From assembly GCA_036571765.1 (NCBI GenBank), contig BROE01000009.1:3886008-3950007 (forward strand): a DNA stretch of 64,000 nucleotides. The letters are read 5' to 3'. Below are positions 12,684 through 24,850 of the stretch, piece after piece. Numbering within the stretch: the first letter of the stretch is position 1; each line of letters opens with the position of its first letter. The translations under genes were made by a program, and so were the position numbers. The stretch is from Plecoglossus altivelis (lineage: Eukaryota > Chordata > Actinopteri > Osmeriformes > Plecoglossidae). Under the pieces are notes generated by a model. The model did no database searches and was not told where the DNA came from. It saw nothing but the letters and a program-made list of their open reading frames with translations.

Positions 12684-13258
12684 AATGCATGTTTTTTAAA
12701 TGTTAAACATCACAGTGTTTAAGACCATGATATACTCTGTACATGTGTGTTCTTAACCCTGTGGATCTGATCTGCAGATAATTAAAATGAAATGAAAACC
12801 TGTTGAATATGATATCAAAGGATTTTGCACTTTGCACGCACCTTGTTCTGTATTTGTTATGTTTTGTGGTTCTTTCATTGCAACTAATATTGAAAAATAA
12901 ACGTTATAATTTATAGCTATGCATGTGTGGTACATTGTGTGAATTTTCAATTTTGATGACCTAAGAGTAAAACTTTCATTCCCATGATGTGGCGCCCTCC
13001 GCTGGTAGAATTTTAATTTAAAAAAAGTAAGGCTGCATTCAAGATCATGGTTTTAAGCAATTGCTTAAGGACGACATTTCATACGAATAGAAAACTGCTT
13101 TATTGTGAATTTTTAAAAATTATAACACGGTTAATCGTCTACCAAATACAGATATAATCTTGCAAATATTGGATTTTCGACACAACTCGGTTGCCGACAT
13201 CGGCGAACGATTTACGTGACTATTAGCTACGTAGCGCAGCTTAGTGTTGATGTTTACA

Positions 13259-13796
13259 ATGGTGACGTTGGGTAAGTAGCACTTGTGCGAAGACAGCCTA
13301 GTTGACCAGCAAACCTTTCTTTCAAATGTTTCCATACCTTAATTTTCTGCGCTGCAAGATATCCGTCTGCTGTTTACAATGTACGGAAGGAATGTTCTAA
13401 TCTGTATGATTAGCGATGTAAACGACGACTAATGAACACGAAGTGGTTCTAAAAAACACTTCCGGAACTTCAATTTAAACCATTGCTATATTCAACAAGC
13501 ATATATGGTGCTTTGTGAAATTGTCAGAAACGATCGGGGGACGCTCCAAGACTGAATAAAAGCAGGAATTTCTAACAGTTGAATACTAGTTTAGCTAGTT
13601 TAATGTTCGTCTCTTACAGCGGAGGTGATGTGTCTGGTGCTGGTCGCAGTGTTGTGGGGTTGCACCAACCCGTTCCTGAAGAGAGGCACTGAAGGAATAG
13701 AAAATGTCAAACACAGCAACAAACTTCTTCAGCTCATGGCAGAGATCAAGTTCTTGTTTCTAAACGTCAAGGTAAACTCACACCTGTACACACTTC

Positions 13797-13862
<66 letters not shown>

Positions 13863-14645
13863 GCAGCTTGTCTGTAACATGTTAAGATGTCTCCCCCAGT
13901 ACCTTATTCCGTTCCTGCTGAATCAGAGTGGCTCCGTTATCTATTACTTCACTCTGGCTACAACAGGTAAGCAGAGAGAACTGCAGAGTTATCAAACAAA
14001 ACGTCTGCCTCACGTTACTTAACTATGACTCAACTACTACAGAGTTGCAGACAAACGACATCTTCCTCCTCCTCTTCCTCTCATCCAGACATGTCTCTGG
14101 CAGTACCAGTGGCCAACTCCCTCACCTTCATCTTCACCCTCCTCACTGGAAAGATGCTGGGTGAGGAGTTTGGTGGCAAAAGTAAGTACGCAGTCTTCAC
14201 GATGCCACTAAAGTCCCTGAATGGATCCCTAAACAGTTTGAATGTAATTTTTGGGGTACTTGACCCTTCCGACATTCCCTGTCTCTCTTTGTCTCCCCCT
14301 CTGTCTCTCTCTAATGCCTCTCTCTCCCTCTGTCTCTCTCTAATGCCTCTGTCTCTCTCTGATGCCTCTCTCCCCCTCTGTCTCTCTCTAATGCCTTTCT
14401 CTCCCTCCGTCTCTCTCTAATGTCTCTCTCTCCTTCTGTCGCTCTCTAATGCCTCTCTCCCCCTCTGCCGCTCTCTAATGCCTCTCTCTCCCTGTCTCTC
14501 TCTCTAATGCCGCTCCCTTCCTCTGTTTCCAGGAGCTGTAGCTGGGATGATTCTAACCATGACGGGCATCACTGTGTGTGTGGTCAGCTCTATTATTGAG
14601 ACCGAGACGACACGACAGCAGAACATCACACACACCTCGGCCTAA
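13259..14645 (+). CDS. tmem234: transmembrane protein 234 (5 exons)
   Basis: The predicted protein has 145 residues from exons 13259-13271, 13620-13771, 13900-13966, 14089-14181 and 14533-14645. All junctions are GT-AG and in phase. The tiny first exon codes MVTL plus one base. Family hallmarks are readable: VLVAVLWGCTNPFLKRG at the N-terminus, YLIPFLLNQSGS, LAVPVANSL, GKMLGEEFGGKRAVAGM, then a last hydrophobic helix. Four membrane helices are expected, as in the DMT-like UPF0546 family, and the length is close to the human protein. Its biochemical role is poorly known. It is convergent with dcdc2b, as in mammals. Introns carry CA repeats (13799-13860) and a pyrimidine repeat (14285-14530). 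Confidence 0.94.
13799..13860. repeat. CA microsatellite, tmem234 intron 2
   Basis: Near-perfect (CA)n of about 60 bp starting 27 bp after the exon 2 donor. Confidence 0.95.
14285..14530. repeat. CT-rich repeat, tmem234 intron 4
   Basis: Repeated CTCTCTCTAATGCCTCTCTC units, imperfect, running up to the exon 5 acceptor at 14531-14532. Confidence 0.85.
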
Positions 14646-15854
14646 TGTGCACACACACACACACACACACACACCCACACACACACACACCTCAGCCTAA
14701 TGTGCACATACACACACACACACACACCCACACACACACCTCACCCTAATGTGCGCACACACACCCTAAAGCCATCCAGCCAGACCTTTATATTTCTTTT
14801 TGTTTTCGGTCTATGACTTTAGGCGCTGTTAATCCACTTGACTGTTTTCTAAAGACTAAATGATGACACTGTCAAGACATGGTCTGCTGAGAAGCTCTTA
14901 ACATGGGCTAGTTTCTTAACAAGGTGTCCACATTGTAGATAAACATCTAAGCCTAGGCTTTATCTCCTCCTAGAGTATGTGTGTGTGTGTGTATATCAAC
15001 ATGTGCGTGTATCAGCATATGTGTGTTTCAGCATGTGTGTGTATCAACATGTGTGTGTAACAGAGCGTGTGTGTGTATCTGCGAGTGTGTGTGTGTATCA
15101 GAGAGTGGGTGTGTATCAGTGTGTGTGTGTGTGTAGTAGAGCGTGTGTGCAATATTGTGTGTGTCAGCGTGTGTGTATCAAAGCTTGTGTGTATCAGAGC
15201 GTGTGTATGTGCATCATTGTGTGTGTGTATTAGCGCGCGTGTATGTGTATCAGCGTGTGTGTGCGCATCAGCGTGCGTGTGCGCATCAGCATACGTGTGC
15301 GCATCAGCGTGCTTGTGTGCATCAGCGTGTATGTGCATCAGAGTGTGTGTGCATCAGCGTGTGTGTGCATCAGAGTGTGTGTGTGTCAGAGCGGCCTGAG
15401 TCCAGCGTTGACGCGGAGAGCCTATGAGCGACCGCAGTTGGGACATGTTGTGCATGGAGAGCACAGAGCTCATCTCCCGTGGAGGAGGAAGCAACATCGA
15501 GGGCCCTGCCAGGGTTCACACAGGGTTCATCCCCCACATTCAGATTTATAAGTCATCCATAGAAAGAGCCAATGACCTCGCAGCACACCTCCCCTTCTGT
15601 GTCCCTCTCTGAGCAGAGCTTCTACAGGCACAGGGCAGAGGACACTGAGGGTAGGGAACAGACAAAGCACTGTAGAAATGCTGTTCAGACTAGCTACCTG
15701 GTGAATGGGGTCTATTCGTTGCACCGGGGAACCAACGACAAGAACATCTATAGACATTTGCATTTTATTTTCAGAGCGAATACTTTGCCAGTTGGATAGA
15801 TAACATTGCTGCTGTTGTACGTTGTAAGAACTATTACAGTACTGTATTTGAATT

Positions 15855-15860
15855 AATAAA
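15855..15860 (+). terminator. poly(A) signal, probable end of tmem234
   Basis: AATAAA followed by a T-rich stretch, 1.2 kb beyond the tmem234 stop codon. It is the first good + strand signal after that gene. Confidence 0.45.
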
Positions 15861-16447
15861 GTATTTTTTGACAAAACACGTCTTGGTATATATATTTTAG
15901 ATAGATTATGTTAAAATAAACAAAATACTCAAAGGGTTATTTTTGTGTTTATATCTGAAAAGACTCCTGTGTATTTACATAGTGCCTTGCTTTGTCACAT
16001 AGAACATCTAAGGATATCATTCAGTTAGATGAACACTTCACAGTGTCAAAAGTCAAAGTTTCTCCTGCACAATACTACAGCAGGTCGTCTTGATCTCTTA
16101 AAGGATATATTCACATTCTGGATTCTATTTGTTTAAAGTAGCAAAAACAGGGAATAACCCATGGTGGTTGTACAACGCTCATTAGTACACAACCTGTGAT
16201 GTGAATCTCCCCCGCCCCCCCCCTCCACCCTCCACCCCCACCTACCCCCTTTCAAACAGGACTGATCCATTTTGGTGTTAGATGGGGGTCACATAGACTC
16301 TCCTGCTGATTATACCCAATAGTAATAAAAAGAAATAGAACACAGCTATGCGGTTTTACACTGAGTCCAAAACAAGCTGGAGACACGATCCCTGCTGTGT
16401 GTGGCGGGGTGGAGAGACTATGTTGTCTCCATAGTCTCTACCCCAAC

Positions 16448-16620
16448 CACACACACACACACACACACGCGCACACACACACACACACACTCACTCACAC
16501 ATGCACACACACACACGCGCACACACACGCGCGCACACACACTCACTCACACACACACGCGCACACACACACACACTCACTGACACACACACACACACAC
16601 ACTCACACTCACACACACAC
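16448..16620. repeat. CA microsatellite
   Basis: (CA)n with GCGC and TCACT interruptions, about 170 bp. Confidence 0.95.
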
Positions 16621-17150
16621 GCTCCCTAGTCTCCCCAGATGGTTGCGTTGGTTGCGGTAGCCCGTGATGAAGCTCTTGAGTTTGAAGAGGCCTTCTCTGG
16701 CCCACGCTCCTGCTCTGCTTGCTGCAGCACCAAGGATGAAAATAACAACAGAATTCATTACCTCTGATTGAATGCGTACAGCCTCGCATGTGCTGAATAA
16801 CAAGTGTAGGTACCTCAGGAGCTTGTGCGGAACTCTCTGTGGAAACGTCTTCTGGATGAAACGAAGGGGTTCCAGCTGACTGCTTTCGGCTGTTGTCTTG
16901 CTCCGAAGGTTTTGCCTATTAAAAACAAATCTTTTCATTGTATTTTCTGGGTCATCCTCCGTGTTGCTGTGACAGACAGTGAGACACACAAGCGTTTCAG
17001 TACCGCATCATCTCTGTCTTCTGTGTCTCCAAGCCTGTCTTTAGTCACCGCCTCTGCTTTTGTCTGTTACAGACAGGAATAGGAAATTAAAAGTCACACC
17101 AAGGTGCAACATTGAACGTTTATCCTGCACTTGGAAGAAATAAGTGTTCC

Positions 17151-20100
17151 TTATCTCTGAGGGCCGTGTACCTGTGAAGCATCAGTCCTGTCTACGACAG
17201 CTTGCTCTCTGTGGACAGGAGGAGGGCTGGGTCTGTCAGGGATGGGGGTATCTCTGTCAAGTGTGGGGCTATGTGTCTCAGATGTGGGGCTATGTCTCTC
17301 AGGTGTGGGGCTATGTCTCTCAGGTGTGGGGCTAGCTGTTCCAGATGTGGGGCTATGTCTCTTAGGTGTGGGGCTATGTCTCTCAGGTGTGGGGCTATGT
17401 CTCTCAGGTGTGGGGCTAGCTGTTCCAGATGTGGGGCTATGTCTCTCAGGTGTGGGGCTATGTCTCTCAGATGTGGGGCTATGTCTCTCAGGTGTGGGGC
17501 TATGTCTCTCAGGTGTGGGGCTATGTGTCTCAGATGTGGGGCTAGCTGTTCCAGATGTGGGGCTATGTTTCTCAGGTGTGGGGCTATTTCTCTCAGATGT
17601 GGGGCTATGTCTCTCAGATGTGGGGCTATGTCTCTCAGATGTGGGGCTATTTCTCTCAGATGTGGGGCTATGTCTCTCAGATGTGGGGCTATGTCTCTCA
17701 GATGTGGGGCTAGCATGGTCAGGTGTGGGTCTGGCTGTCTCAGGTGGGTAGTGGACAGATGAGAAGCTGGCTCTGTCGAGTTGGGGGCTTGGTCTGTCAG
17801 GTGAGTTCACCTGAGGCTCAAGCGGCCCTCTCGTCTTGTCATCGCTTTGCTGACACAGAAATACAACACGACTGAGGATTATGTGGATCGAACACGTCCA
17901 TATCTAGACCTTTGAACTCTCCATCAAAAGCAAGATAGGAGCGATGACACACACCTCCTCTCTGTCAGCTGCTTGGTGCTGAGCTGCGTTCAAGGGCTCC
18001 GTTGATGCCATTTCCTTGGAAGACTGCAGATAAGGAACAAAGGTTATTGACCACAACCAAGGTCTCTTTGTCATCCTGATCAGAAAGTTGACAGGGGGGA
18101 GATATTGCTGGACCGCAGCCCTCCTGGTCCACCATCCTCCCACCTCTGTTGTCTGGGCGAGGACGCGTCTTGGTGTCACGCTAACCTGTTGTTTTCTGAC
18201 TTGACGAGGAGAGTGTCTCTCTCTGTGCTGCTCCTCCTCTACCGTCTCTGCTACTTTCTAAGAGAGAAAGCGACAGTGGGTGACAGCTGAAGACAAGCCC
18301 AGCCTGCTCCTACAGGAGGACCAGGAGGATCCCCGTACCTGGTCGACAGGGATCTCCACAGCAGTGTTCTCGTCCTCCTGCACCTCCTCAGCTCCTCGGA
18401 GCTCCTCTCTCCTCCTCCGCGCTCCTCCTTTAAACACGCTGGCCTGGGCTGCGAACCAACACCACATCCATCAAACTAAGTTCAAAAAGATCCTACTTTC
18501 GATCAAGAACATTTTATTGACGAAGCAGTATCCTTAGTTGTACAAAAAACGGACAAACCACACCCTGTAACTGTTGTGTGTCTGTGTGCGTGTTTGTGGA
18601 GGGATGGATGGACAGAGTGTGTTTACCTGCTCTGTCCCTGGGTGGTGGTCTGGGCTGGCCCCTGTTCTTGCGGACCTTGGCTGGTCTGGCGTAGAAGATA
18701 GAGGACTCCTCCTTCTCTGACCTCCTGGGGCCCCCCTGCTGGGCCGGCCTGTCCCCCATCTCATCTCCCGTGGACTTCACTCTCCGTCCATCAGACTGGA
18801 AACAACAACACAGCGTGAAGGAGCCACGCTCCTGCCAGGTGGGCTAAATCAAGTGCATCAAACTGTCTGGGAGTTTAAATCAATGAAATGAAGTAAGTAT
18901 TATAATGCTAATTCCATTGTTAAGACCGTGGGTGATTTAAGGGACATCAGGTCGGGTTGTTTTGTACCTCGGGGGAGTCCAGCAGGGCGGAGTCACTGTA
19001 TCTGTCCTCAGGCCCGCTGACTACCTTCCTGTTCTGTGTGCAGGATAAAGACAAACCGTATAATGTTGAGCCTGCTGTTGTATTTACAGCAGCCTGTCAG
19101 TATGGTTCTGGATTAGACAGTCTGGTGATCCAAGCTTACCTCCAGCTTTCTCCGCTGCCTTCTGTGTTCAGGGAAATGTCTGGAAAATGTTGGTGAAAAA
19201 AAAGATGAATAAGGAGACAGAAAAGTACTGATTAGTTCCTCACAGCTTTCCCTGGCTGTGTTTCATTCGATGGACATCCCTTAAGGGCAGACCTGTACGC
19301 ACACGCTACCTCTCTGAAGCTTTCGGAACCTGCAGCTCCACATACGGAAGTTTCTTGAATCTCTCGGTCCCCACGGCAACGTAGTAGTGCCCAGTCTCCA
19401 GCTGGTCAGCGGAGGTCAGGGTCGCGCCCTCCAGGGTGCACAACCTAGGGGGTCACAGGTAAGAGGGAGCTGAATCATAAAGCTGTGCAGCCGATGACAC
19501 GCCAGTTCAGGGTGGGTTTACGGATCGAGAGGTCATCAACTGGGGATGTTTGCTGGGCTGATCAGTGAGTGTGTGTGTGAGTGTGTGTGTGTGTGAGTGT
19601 GTGTGTGTGTGAGTGTGTGTGAGTGTGTGTGTGTGTGTGTGTGTGAGTGTGTGTGTGTGTGTGAGTGTGTGTGTATGTGTGAGTGTGAGTGTGAGTGTGT
19701 GTGTGTGAGTGTGTGTGTGTGTGTGCGTGAGTGTGTGTGAGTGTGTGTGTGTGAGTGTGTGTGTGTGAGTGTGTGTGTGTGTGTGTAACCTGCGCACAGC
19801 GCCTGTCCTCAGGCTGGCTTTCTCCGTCACCAGGCTAAGGACATGCTCCAGCTCATGCTGCATGCCTCGTGGGATGATGAAGCGTAGCGGAGGACACAGC
19901 AGATCTCCGTTACGGAAAACGCTGGACAGAAAAGACTCGTGTTGAATTCAAATCTGGTCGCGGACAGCTTCCGTTCGTACAAGACGTGTCATATCCTCTC
20001 TGCTGTTACTCGCTCTGGTAGCGTGTGTGTCCCTGCATGGGGACGCGTGTGAGTGTGTTTTGAAGTTGACTCACTGTATGATGCATGGTACAGGTATATA

Positions 20101-23100
20101 CTTCCTCCACTTGGCTGAGACGTTGGGTCTCTGGACCACTTTAACCTGGCAGGTAAACACCAAGAAATGCTGGTCTCAAACTATGGATTCATCATAACAG
20201 GAATGATATACAAGCTCATTTGACCATGAAAACCCCTCAAACCACATGTCTGTTTCACAGTGATCGAACTTCACGTAAAACATCCATGGAATTTTACAAC
20301 AATGACCCACCCCCCCCCCCCCTTGTTCCTAGCTCTACCCATCATCCCTAGCGTGTAATCTCTGCGTTGAGACAGCTACACTTGTGTCGGTGAGAAGGCA
20401 GTGACCATGGCAACTTGGAGCACTTAAAGTCCTCTCAAGTGATTTGAATGGACAGATGTCTCTCGCCTCAACTTGAGAGTCCGTCTTGCAGTTACGCAAC
20501 CTGTTTCGCTGTAATCTGCTCAGAACCCTGCTTCCCTCATACCATGAACTCACGACAGGCTTCAGCCCCAATAAGACCCCACACTTTGACCACAGCAACA
20601 GCCACAAATCAATCAAGAACAAAGCTGGACGATAACATCCTTTGGTTTCCTCAGTGAAGTGGTGTGGTGTTTGAAAAAGGAGGAAGGCAGGACTGGGGTA
20701 GTTAGTGTAAGGGCCGGTATGGGACCTGCCCTGACATGCTCTGGCCCCTGATAACACAGCTTCACCACCGCATTGAGATATTCTTCTGTACACAGGGTGG
20801 GGCCTGAGGTCCTTGCACCCTGAGGGTTAAAACAACATCAAACCCCCCACAGGCACCTCACAGCCTCACATGACAGCCACAGCAACCAACGACCAACAAC
20901 ATCAGACCTACACCCAGCCTAACCTCCAGGATATGTTAGTGGAGGGACGCCTTGGTGACACAATGAAAGTCTACTGTTTCACCTCAGTATTGCTACGTAG
21001 CTCAGCGATGAGAGGGTTGGACAGTGACTCTTCCAGTGTCTGCTCATGTTGTGAGAGCGCTATGGCAGCACCGACAAATACTGACGTTCAGCAGCCCCAC
21101 ACAAGCTTTTGCCGGGTCTTTATCTGTGTTCAGTCAGCCACAAGGCTGTACAGAACAACGCCACTCCTCCGCTAAGGTTCGGAAAAATCCTTGTGGAATA
21201 GAGGAATTCATACAAAGCTATTCTCCCTCAGACTCAAGGGCAATGTTAGAAGAAGAAATCAGCAAGGTAAAAGTAAAAATAAGCAGTAAGGCAAATGGAA
21301 AGAAAAACTGTCAGACTAAATCCATTTTCTGAAACCTTTCCAAATTTTCTAAGGAAGAACTGAAAATGGGGGGGGGGATGTTTGAATACAGGTGACAAAT
21401 GTGTACACAAACCAAGAGTATGATACACAATAGCCATTCAACCACGTTTGCTCAGAACTGCCACCCTCCATACCATGGTTTCCCAGTTCAAACTGTCAGT
21501 TAAACCTGGTCCACGTAGTAGTTGTCCCAGTCTCCAGCTGGTCAGCGGAGGTCAGGGTCGCGCCCTCCAGGGTGCACAACCTAGGGGGTCACAGGTAAGA
21601 GGGAGCTGAATCATAAAGCTGTGCAGCCGATGACACGTCAGTTCAGGGTGGGTTTAAGGATTGAGAGGTCATCAACTGGGGATGTGCTGCTGATCAGGTG
21701 TGTGTTGTGAGTACTCTGTGTGTGGTGTGCGAGTGTGTGTGGTGTAAGTGTGTGTGAGTGTGTGTGTGATTGTGTGAGTAAGGGGGGGGGTGTTTGTGTG
21801 TAGGGGTGTGTGTGAGTGTGTTGTGTTGGGTGTGAGGTGTGTGATGTGAGCTGTGTGGTGTGATGGTGGGTGTGAGTGTGGTGTGTGAGGTGTGTGTATA
21901 TGTGTGAGTGTGAGTGTGAGGGTGTGGGGGTGGTGTTTGTGTGTAGGTGTGATTGGTGTGTGTGTGAGTGAGAGTGAAAACGTGTGTGTGTAACCGGCGC
22001 ACAGCGCCTGTCTCGCTGGCTTTCTCCGTCACCAGGCTAAGGACATGCTCCAGCTCATGCTGCATGCCTCGTGGGATGATGAAGCGTAGCGGAGGACACA
22101 GCAGATCTCCGTTACGGAAAACGCTGGACAGAAAAGACTCGTGTTGAATTCAAATCTGGTCGCGGACAGCTTCCGTTCGTACAAGACGTGTCATATCCTC
22201 TTTGCTGTTACTCGCTCTGGTAGCGTGTGTGTCCCTGCATGGGGAAGTGTGTGAGTGTGTTTTTAAGTTGACTCACTGTATGATGCATGGTACAGGTATA
22301 TACTTCCTCCACTTGGCTGAGACGTTGGGTCTCTGGACCACTTTAACCTGGCAGGTAAACACCAAGAAATGCTGGTCTCAAACTATGGATTCATCATAAC
22401 AGGAATGATATACAAGCTCATTTGACCATGAAAAACCCTAAAAACCACATGTCTGTTTCACGGTGATTGAACTTCACGATAAAACATTCCATGGAATTCC
22501 TACAACGAATGACCACCCCCCCCCCCCCTGGTCTAGCTCGTACCGCATTCATCCTGCGTGTAATCTCTGCGTATTGAGACTAGCCTTCCACTTTCCGTCC
22601 CGGTGAGAAGGCAGTGACCATGGCAACTTGGAGCACTTAAAGTCCTCTCAAGTGATTTGAATGGACAGATGTCTCTTGCCTCAACTTGAGAGTCCGTCTT
22701 GCAGTTACGCAACCTGTTTCGCTGTAATCTGCTCAGAACCCTGCTTCCCTCATACCATGAACTCACGACAGGCTTCAGCCCCAATAAGACCCCACACTTT
22801 GACCACAGCAACAGCCACAAATCAATCAAGAACAAAGCTGGACGATAACATCCTTTGGTTTCCTCAGTGAAGTGGTGTGGTGTTTGAAAAAGGAGGAAGG
22901 CAGGACTGGGGTAGTTAGTGTAAGGGCCGGTATGGGACCTGCCCTGACATGCTCTGGCCCCTGATAACACAGCTTCACCACCGCATTGAGATATTCTTCT
23001 GTACACAGGGTGGGGCCTGAGGTCCTTGCACCCTGAGGGTTAAAACAACATCAAACCCCCCACAGGCACCTCACAGCCTCACATGACAGCCACAGCAACC

Positions 23101-24548
23101 AACGACCAACAACATCAGACCTACACCCAGCCTAACCTCCAGGATATGTTAGTGGAGGGACGCCTTGGTGACACAATGAAAGTCTACTGTTTCACCTCAG
23201 TATTGCTACGTAGCTCAGCGATGAGAGGGTTGGACAGTGACTCTTCCAGTGTCTGCTCATGTTGTGAGAGCGCTATGGCAGCACCGACAAATACTGACGT
23301 TCAGCAGCCCCACACAAGCTTTTGCCGGGTCTTTATCTGTGTTCAGTCAGCCACAAGGCTGTATAGAACAACGCCACTCCTCCGCTAAGGTTCGGAAAAA
23401 TCCTTGTGGAATAGAGGAATTCATACAAAGCTATTCTCCCTCAGACTCAAGGGCAATGTTAGAAGAACCAATCAGCAAGGTAAAAGTAAAAATAAGCAGT
23501 AAGGCAAATGGAAAGAAAAACTGTCAGACTAAATCCATTTTCTGAAACCTTTCCAAATTTTCTAAGGAAGAACTGAAAATGGGGGGGGGGATGTTTGAAT
23601 ACAGGTGACAAATGTGTACACAAACCAAGAGTATGATACACAATAGCCATTCAACCACGTTTGCTCAGAACTGCCACCCTCCATACCATGGTTTCCCAGT
23701 TCAAACTGTCAGTTAAACCTGGTCCATGTGTAGGTCAGTGTTGTCAAATGAGTGAGCAAATATTGAGGTTATCAGCAATGGAAAATCTAAAAGCTTATTT
23801 TCATATTTGGTTTGGCAGCCGTCCAGGTTCAAAAGCATTAGGACCTAATCTCCCCCCTTGGAGCATTCCAATGGCGCGTTCCTGTAGGGCTGGGCATGGT
23901 TTAATAAGTAATGGACTGGACCATCGACCCCACAAGAGAGAGATGTTCAAATGAAACCTACCTGAGTAGCCTCTCCTCGAGCCACAGGCTGTTTCTTCTG
24001 TCCTAAGTTTGCATAACTGCACATGGGAAACAGGCAGCGTAAGAGGAAGAACACAGACACTTGGTGCATGATTACTGTCAACAATGCCCCAAACTGGACA
24101 TACATCAAATGTAAGACTGACACAAGTCTTTAGCTCTATTTATAAGGCAGTTGCACACAAAAACGAATTCAGTTTTACTAAAAACAAAACCATTGACCGG
24201 GGTCAGTGAAGCAAAGACTCTTAGGAATGCCAGAAATCAGAAATACTGCAGACAGACTCACTTGAGTTTCTTAAAGCGTTCGAAGCCGGCAGCCACATAC
24301 TGTGCTCCGCTCTGCAGGTCAGTCAGGTCCCGGACCCTGGTTCCTTGTCTGGGGGTGTAGAGCGTCCTCACAGCCAACGGCGCCTGGATGCTCTGGGTCA
24401 CGTCGTTCAGGAAGGCCTCCATCGTGGCTACCTGTCGCTGGTTCACCACAAACCTCCTGCCGCTGTGGAAGGGATCTCCGTTCCTGTAGACTACCACGCT
24501 CTTGACGGGGGGCAGCAGGGCTGTGGAGGTCCCCGCGCCGGAGGCCAT
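17151..24548 (-). CDS. dcdc2b: doublecortin domain-containing protein 2B-like (about 12 exons)
   Basis: Exons from the start: 24262-24548, 23962-24016, exon 3 (22277-22347 or 20075-20145), exon 4 (21995-22123 or 19790-19921), 19310-19444, 19140-19161, 18968-19033, 18627-18795, 18339-18448, 18186-18257, 17955-18023, 17151-17849. With one copy of exons 3-4 this gives about 628 residues, all in phase. The start is the MASGAG methionine, aligned to the family N-terminus. Two doublecortin (tubulin-binding) domains are seen: VVVYRNGDPFHSGRR ... YVAAGFERFKKLNY, and VFRNGDLLCPPLRF ... YVAVGTERFKKLPY. The tail is acidic, carries EVQEDENTAVEIPVDQ as in DCDC2, and ends in 22 S/T-P heptads. The C-terminus is uncertain: a donor at 17171 (CAG then GTACAC) may splice to 17004-17063 instead of reading to the TAA. 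Doublecortin proteins act on microtubules, and DCDC2 in cilia. Synteny supports DCDC2B. Confidence 0.92.
17255..17716 (-). repeat. coding 21-bp minisatellite (22 heptads)
   Basis: Inside the last large dcdc2b exon, 22 tandem seven-residue units of consensus HSPTPER / HSPTSER are encoded without a stop or frameshift. Each unit offers one or two Ser/Thr-Pro sites. Variants (SPTSGTA, SPTPKR) recur at intervals, showing higher-order duplication. Because the unit is a multiple of three, other frames and the opposite strand are also open. Confidence 0.92.
19380..21513. repeat. tandem segmental duplication, copy A
   Basis: The 2134-bp copy carries dcdc2b exon 3 (20075-20145), exon 4 (19790-19921) and the start of exon 5 up to position 19444. 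Copy B follows directly at 21514. The offset between matching anchors is 2136 bp before the GT repeat and 2202 bp after it, so most of the length difference is in the microsatellite. Outside the microsatellite and one patch near the poly(C) run (20311-20395) the copies differ by few bases. Confidence 0.93.
19563..19787. repeat. GT/GTGA microsatellite at the exon 4 donor
   Basis: (GT)n with regular GA interruptions running to within three bases of the copy A exon 4 donor of dcdc2b (minus strand, 19788-19789). Confidence 0.9.
21514..23726. repeat. tandem segmental duplication, copy B
   Basis: The 2213-bp copy carries second copies of dcdc2b exon 3 (22277-22347) and exon 4 (21995-22123) and a truncated exon 5 (21514-21593) whose donor end is lost at the junction. 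Exon 4 of this copy has an in-frame 3-bp loss (ASLRTG becomes ASETG) and its donor context is CCG rather than CAG. The GT repeat (21694-21990) is ragged and a patch at 22530-22610 differs by many small indels from copy A. Confidence 0.93.
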
Positions 24549-24836
24549 CTCCCTGGCTTCCAGATGCTGCTGAGCCTGGGTCAGACGGTACCTCCTGCCA
24601 AAGCCAAAGTCTTCAGACCTCAAGCCTGAGCACCTTAAGCTGAGATTTTCAGAAGTAGATATAAAGACTTGGAAAGTGAACGTGGTTCAGGTGAATTCGG
24701 AAGCCTTGCGTCTGCCTTCGTTGCTGCGGTGGTCTTCCTATCTCTCTCTCTGTTCTGGACGGCTACTCACGCATTTCACACACACTCTCTCTCTCTCTCT
24801 GAGACACGCACTCACTACGGCTGTGAGTATTTCCTG

Positions 24837-24850
24837 GTTGCTATGGCAGC
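24837..24850. promoter_or_regulatory. RFX X-box-like palindrome upstream of dcdc2b
   Basis: GTTGCTATGGCAGC, 289 bp upstream of the dcdc2b start codon. It fits the imperfect inverted repeat bound by RFX factors (GTTGCCATGGCAAC) with two differences. RFX factors drive many ciliary genes, which suits a DCDC2-family gene. Binding is inferred. Confidence 0.5.

Larger units (their letters stand above)
14646..17003. other. tmem234 3' UTR and interval to dcdc2b
   Basis: The interval contains CA repeats (14652-14762), an irregular GTGTGTATCAGC array (14975-15390), a poly(A) signal for + transcripts at 15855-15860 and a CA microsatellite at 16448-16620. A + frame starting at 15424 (62 codons) resembles no family I know and is probably 3' UTR. 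The 3' UTR of dcdc2b on the other strand must also end here; its poly(A) site was not fixed. Confidence 0.6.

Noticed and set aside
15424..15612. 62-codon + frame after tmem234
   Set aside because: No recognisable family and no consistent upstream exon; most likely tmem234 3' UTR before the poly(A) signal at 15855.
16609..16989. 126-codon minus frame past dcdc2b
   Set aside because: It has no resemblance to DCDC2-family tails and probably lies in the 3' UTR.
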